In this document: positions 35,836 through 37,573 of the stretch, piece after piece
Numbering within the stretch: the first letter of the stretch is position 1
Layout: each line of letters opens with the position of its first letter
Assembly: GCA_013153315.1 (NCBI GenBank)
Contig: JAADES010000003.1
Span: 1 to 37,573, forward strand
DNA from: Aquificota bacterium
GTDB taxonomy: Bacteria > Aquificota > Aquificia > Aquificales > QOAS01
Reading direction: 5' to 3'
Length of the DNA stretch: 37,573 nt
Translations under genes and position numbers: made by a program
Notes under the pieces: model-generated
Seen by the model: only the letters and a program-made list of their open reading frames with translations
What the model was told of the DNA's origin: nothing
The model's database searches: none

Positions 35836-36626
35836 TTAACAATAGCACCCTCCCCTAAAGGGGAGGGATTAACGCTTTTATGTGCTAAAAGTTTTTGTTT
35901 AATGGATATAAGTTTAAATCTTTTGTGCTTTAAACATCTTATGTATCTACCATTAAATAGAGCGAATTGATTGTTGGTCTCATCGTAGCAAGCAAAAGGA
36001 TGTATTTCTCCTAAATCCACAAATAACCTTTTCTTTCTCTCTACATCTTGTTTTTGGTCGGGATATTTGATAATTAGATTTACAATCAACCTTCCGAATT
36101 TTTTGGTTAAAACCGCCTGTCTAATTTCTCCACCGAATTGATTTAGCCATTTATCAAGGAGTTTAAGATGTTTCTTTTTAAGTTTAACTATAAGCGGTTC
36201 TTTTCTCCTTGCATTGGGAAGGATTAATTTTCTTCCATCAAATCTGATAGCTTGATTTTTCCAAATGATAATGTGTTGGTTTCTTCTGGAAGGATAATTA
36301 TGGTTTTTATCTATAAACCTGTTTTTAACGGCGGTTTTAATAGACCCTATTAGGTAGTCAATAATTGCTTGTGTAGTTTGAGAATGAAGCAAGGAAGATT
36401 TAACCGTTTTTTGAATTTTATTTTTTAGGGAATTGAAAAATTTTAGAAATTCTTTTTTACTTTCAGAGGAGTTTTGTTTAAGCAAATCAAAAAGGTAGTT
36501 TTCGTTAAGTTGGTCTAATGCCAAATCTAAGGCTCTGTTCCAAACGTTGGCACTTTCAAAGGTTAGAGGAAGTATAGATGGCCCTAAGTGTTTTGGAAGT
36601 TTGATTTTTATAACCGCAAAGGCCAT
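35805..36626 (-). pseudogene. tnpB: TnpB, N-terminal part (WED/REC and RuvC-I)
   Basis: The first half of TnpB, the RNA-guided nuclease of IS200/IS605 elements. The frame is 273 residues, of which 1-250 are TnpB: an N-terminal wedge region, a helical recognition part rich in Lys, and the RuvC-I Asp in LFVDLGEIHPFACYD (D204) followed by GRYIRCLKHKRFKLI. Residues 251-264 are translated from a palindromic insertion, after which the frame ends. Joined without the insertion, K250 would run directly into QEGSRRY, giving about 466 residues, a normal length. The ATG has AAGGAAG 6 nt upstream. Confidence 0.88.
35836..35876 (+). repeat. Palindromic element, copy 1, inside tnpB
   Basis: A 41-nt insertion that breaks tnpB. 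It consists of TTAACAATAGCA, the stem CCCTCCCC/GGGGAGGG (35848-35855 and 35860-35867) with loop TAAA, and ATTAACGCT. Removing it restores the reading frame and a normal TnpB sequence (HK joined to QEGS), which fixes the boundaries to within two bases. Its length is not a multiple of three, so it shifts the frame by minus one. Confidence 0.85.
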
Positions 36627-36710
36627 TTATACTTCCTTAAATTTTTAAGAAAAAAAAATTACTAAGTAAAAAATGACATTAATCATACTCTGCCATTCAT
36701 GAAGCCCGTT

Positions 36711-36775
36711 CGTTAACCCTCTCTACAATAGCACCCCTTAAAAAGGGGATTAACGCTTTTAGAGAGGGGTTAACG
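36711..36775 (+). repeat. Outer palindrome enclosing palindromic element copy 2
   Basis: CGTTAACCCTCTCT (36711-36724) and AGAGAGGGGTTAACG (36761-36775) are complementary over 14 bp with one extra G. Between them sits a complete ACAATAGCA...TTAACGCTTTT element. On the right side the stem runs into GTTAACGCTT, the usual right flank of the family, so the outer structure is itself a likely family member. Confidence 0.7.
36725..36760 (+). repeat. Palindromic element, copy 2 (nested)
   Basis: ACAATAGCA, stem CCCCTT-aaa-AAGGGG (36734-36748), ATTAACGCTTTT. Flanks match copy 1; the stem differs. It occupies the loop of the larger CCCTCTCT/AGAGAGGG stem. Confidence 0.8.
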
Positions 36776-36777
36776 CT

Positions 36778-36817
36778 TAACAATAGCACACATGCTTTTA
36801 AGCATGTGTTAACGCTT
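36778..36817 (+). repeat. Palindromic element, copy 3
   Basis: TAACAATAGCA, stem CACATGCTT/AAGCATGTG (36789-36808) with a TT loop, then TTAACGCTT (36809-36817). It directly abuts the right flank of the preceding outer palindrome. The stem is unrelated in sequence to copies 1 and 2 but fully self-complementary. Confidence 0.8.
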
Positions 36818-36851
36818 AAAGGGCGAAATAAAATTTACGAAGTAAATAGCT

Positions 36852-36894
36852 ATGAAGCCGCGTAGCGGCGGAATAAGATTTAGTTCCTAAATCT
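36852..36894 (+). repeat. Double-hairpin element, copy 2 (intact)
   Basis: ATGAAGCC with stem GCCGC-gta-GCGGC (36857-36869), then GGAATAA and the second stem AGATTTAG-ttc-CTAAATCT (36876-36894). Compared with copy 1 the spacer sequences are conserved while both stems vary with compensating changes (ATTTAC/GTAAAT against ATTTAG/CTAAAT). Confidence 0.7.
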
Positions 36895-36947
36895 GTATCC
36901 CTTAGCTGTTTCTTTTTACTGAAAAACTCTATGGAAGAAAAATAAAG

Positions 36948-36981
36948 GCCAAAAAGCAAAGGGCTTTCTGGCGGGTTTTTT
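36948..36981 (+). terminator. Rho-independent terminator with no plus-strand gene before it
   Basis: GCCA and TGGC enclose the inner stem AAAGC/GCTTT (36948-36972), followed by GGG and a run of six T (36976-36981). The nearest upstream plus-strand gene ends at 30594, so it probably ends an RNA made from the palindrome cluster. Confidence 0.6.
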
Positions 36982-37061
36982 GTAAGCGGAGGTTTTAAAT
37001 TTTTTGTATTTAATTATTCTCCAAACTATGTTCCTAAATTTACTAAACTCTTAATTGCTTC

Positions 37062-37091
37062 TTAAATTGACAAAAACCTTTAAATTGACAA
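37062..37091. repeat. 12-bp direct repeat
   Basis: TTAAATTGACAA occurs at 37062-37073 and again at 37080-37091, 18 bp apart from start to start. Each holds a -35-like TTGACA on the plus strand. It may be a pair of regulator sites or a tandem promoter; no gene follows on the plus strand in the window. Confidence 0.5.
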
Positions 37092-37130
37092 TTACAACTA
37101 ACTATTGAGCTTAAGGTAAATTAGTCGACA

Positions 37131-37156
37131 TTAAAAAGTTTCCCTAAAAAGGGAAA
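37131..37156 (-). terminator. Minus-strand terminator
   Basis: On the minus strand, TTTCCCT-tttt-AGGGAAA (37139-37156) is followed by C and a T run (37131-37138). It would end a transcript coming from the right. Confidence 0.6.
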
Positions 37157-37352
37157 AAAGAACTTAAACCCTATTTGGTGTGGTTTAACAATTTAAAAAC
37201 CAAGATTAGTATCTAAAATTAGCAGTAGTTGCGGATAAATACATACCTTTTAGCGTTAATTCATTTTTTTTCTTGCTCACGAAATGAGCCGTTTTTAGTC
37301 TATAACCCACAAGAAGGAAAATTTTTATTCAGCTATCCTTTAATTTAGGAAA
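37131..37352 (-). ncRNA. Candidate small RNA of about 220 nt
   Basis: The stretch lies between a good promoter (37359-37388) and a terminator (37131-37156), and has no protein frame longer than 12 codons. It contains hairpins GCTCA-tttcg-TGAGC (37273-37289) and TTAAACC/GGTTTAA (37168-37190). I do not recognise an RNA family. A short leader peptide frame (MYLSATTANFRY) exists but its start is weak. Confidence 0.35.
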
Positions 37353-37358
37353 AACTTT

Positions 37359-37388
37359 ATTCTAGTTCTCCTAAAAGTTCTTTGTCAA
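37359..37388 (-). promoter_or_regulatory. Sigma-70-type promoter
   Basis: On the minus strand TTGACA (37383-37388) and TAGAAT (37359-37364) are separated by 18 bp. Transcription would start near 37352 and run left to the terminator at 37131. Confidence 0.55.
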
Positions 37389-37488
37389 GTTTAATGCTTT
37401 TCTTAGGTATAAAGATGGTCTTTAAAAAGATTTTCTATTGACTCAAAATAAAACTTTTGCTTTAATGAAAAATTAAAGGTTAAGAAAC

Positions 37489-37556
37489 GGCTCCTTGGCA
37501 ACTGAAAAGCGAAGGAAACGCAAAACCGCTTCGCTCTAAACTAAAGTTTCAGAGCC
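37489..37556. other. Nested inverted repeats at the right edge
   Basis: GGCTC (37489-37493) pairs with GAGCC (37552-37556), CTGAAA (37502-37507) with TTTCAG (37547-37552), and AGCGAAG (37508-37514) with CTTCGCT (37529-37535). The nested layout suggests a structured RNA or another palindromic repeat. The window ends 17 bp later. Confidence 0.4.
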
Positions 37557-37573
37557 ATAAGTGAAGCTGGTTT

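Larger units (their letters stand above)
35155..36660 (-). mobile_element. IS605-family tnpB-only element
   Basis: The element holds a disrupted tnpB and a structured 3' end with several hairpins, lies just upstream of argS, and has no tnpA. This is the IS1341-type arrangement, moved only by a partner TnpA elsewhere. The 3' end is set near 35,155 by the last hairpin followed by AGTGTCA. The 5' end cannot be located; 36,660 is a guess just before the tnpB start signal. The hairpin cluster upstream (36,699-36,894) may or may not belong to it. Confidence 0.7.
36699..36847 (+). repeat. Double-hairpin element, copy 1, core invaded by other palindromes
   Basis: Left end ATGAAGCC (36699-36706) and right end GGCGAAATAAAATTTA (36822-36837) followed by the palindrome ATTTAC-gaa-GTAAAT (36833-36847). 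The same ends occur in copy 2 around a 5-bp stem. Here the core is replaced by about 115 bp holding the ACAATAGCA elements. Confidence 0.65.
36627..37573. other. 947-bp non-coding right end
   Basis: No credible protein gene lies here; the longest ATG frames are about a dozen codons. The space contains the tnpB start signals, the nested palindromic repeats (36,699-36,894), a plus-strand terminator (36,948-36,981), a 12-bp direct repeat, a minus-strand promoter-terminator pair and a nested stem at 37,489-37,556. It is more A/T-rich than the coding region to the left. Confidence 0.6.

Noticed and set aside
35805-35840. Programmed minus-one frameshift joining the two tnpB halves
   Set aside because: The frames overlap for about 30 nt, but no classical slippery heptamer is in the right phase; a disrupted gene is simpler.
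36725-36817. Integron attC-like sites, because GCTTAAC next to a palindrome resembles the R'' box
   Set aside because: The other side reads GTTAACG, which does not fit the matching GTTRRRY box or pair with it, and there are no gene cassettes or an integrase.
36852-36890. Tiny ORF MKPRSGGIRFSS in the palindrome cluster
   Set aside because: Twelve codons wholly inside hairpin sequence with no ribosome binding site; most likely chance.
36699-36894. CRISPR array
   Set aside because: The repeats are nested and of unequal length, with no regular spacers and no cas genes.
37131-37358. 6S RNA, since AAAGTTT...CCTAAA near the start can pair with TTTAGG...AAACTTT at the end
   Set aside because: The predicted start site leaves much of that stem outside the transcript, and the end sequence is better explained by the terminator hairpin.

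Overview
The window reads as a chromosome segment of a thermophilic, Gram-negative, flagellated bacterium. The gene content (RNase Y, FetB-type permease, type IV pilus ATPase, FlgG-FlgA-FlgH, MCE protein, outer-membrane barrels, menaquinone-type methyltransferase, HslU, biotin synthesis) and the Lys/Glu-rich proteins fit Aquificota or a similar deep-branching thermophile. This placement is inference; no rRNA is present. Gene density is high: most intergenic gaps are under 100 bp, and only two stretches exceed 300 bp without a gene (about 26,865-27,257 and 36,627-37,573).

Layout. 1-2,000: the first ten codons of a PII protein (glnB, minus strand, running off the left edge), an outer-membrane porin and pyrF. 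2,041-2,838: a lone ExbB/TolQ-type channel gene and the initiator tRNA, which is preceded by a leader complementary to both of its ends. 2,847-6,073: a FetB-like permease, a TusA-like/DUF3343 fusion, a UbiE/MenG methyltransferase and a polysaccharide deacetylase. 6,066-10,336: a minus-strand run of RNase Y, 5-formyl-THF cyclo-ligase, a beta-barrel protein and gpsA. 10,502-11,728: amtB with two palindromes in its leader. 11,742-15,240: a tight minus-strand operon ilvE - M28 peptidase - mazG - trpF. 15,415-21,639: a minus-strand run pyrG - uvrB (truncated) - thiF/moeB-like - DsbC-like lipoprotein - MCE protein. 21,739-23,339: a small unlisted ORF and hslU. 23,403-26,864: flgG-flgA-flgH and an APC permease. 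27,258-30,594: bioF, an MsbA-like ABC exporter and a gamma-glutamylcyclotransferase-like gene. 30,651-35,134: argS - panB - pilB/gspE on the minus strand.

The right end (about 35,155-37,573) is the accessory part. An IS605-family tnpB-only element sits directly upstream of argS. It carries a multi-hairpin omega-RNA-like 3' end that overlaps the tnpB coding end. tnpB is broken in the middle by a 41-nt palindromic insertion with conserved flanks (ACAATAGCA on one side, TTAACGCTT on the other). Two more copies with completely different stems lie upstream of tnpB. One of them sits inside a larger palindrome, and that whole cluster sits inside the core of a second, double-hairpin element family (ATGAAGCC ... 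GGCGRAATAARATTTA). This nested set of small palindromic elements with variable self-complementary stems and constant flanks is the most unusual thing in the window. A plus-strand terminator follows it, and a possible minus-strand small RNA with its own promoter and terminator lies further right.

Other points worth checking: uvrB lacks its entire C-terminal half and ends in frame with the next gene; the TusA-like domain has Tyr in place of its sulfur-carrying Cys; and the tnpB RuvC-II Glu is replaced by Gly.
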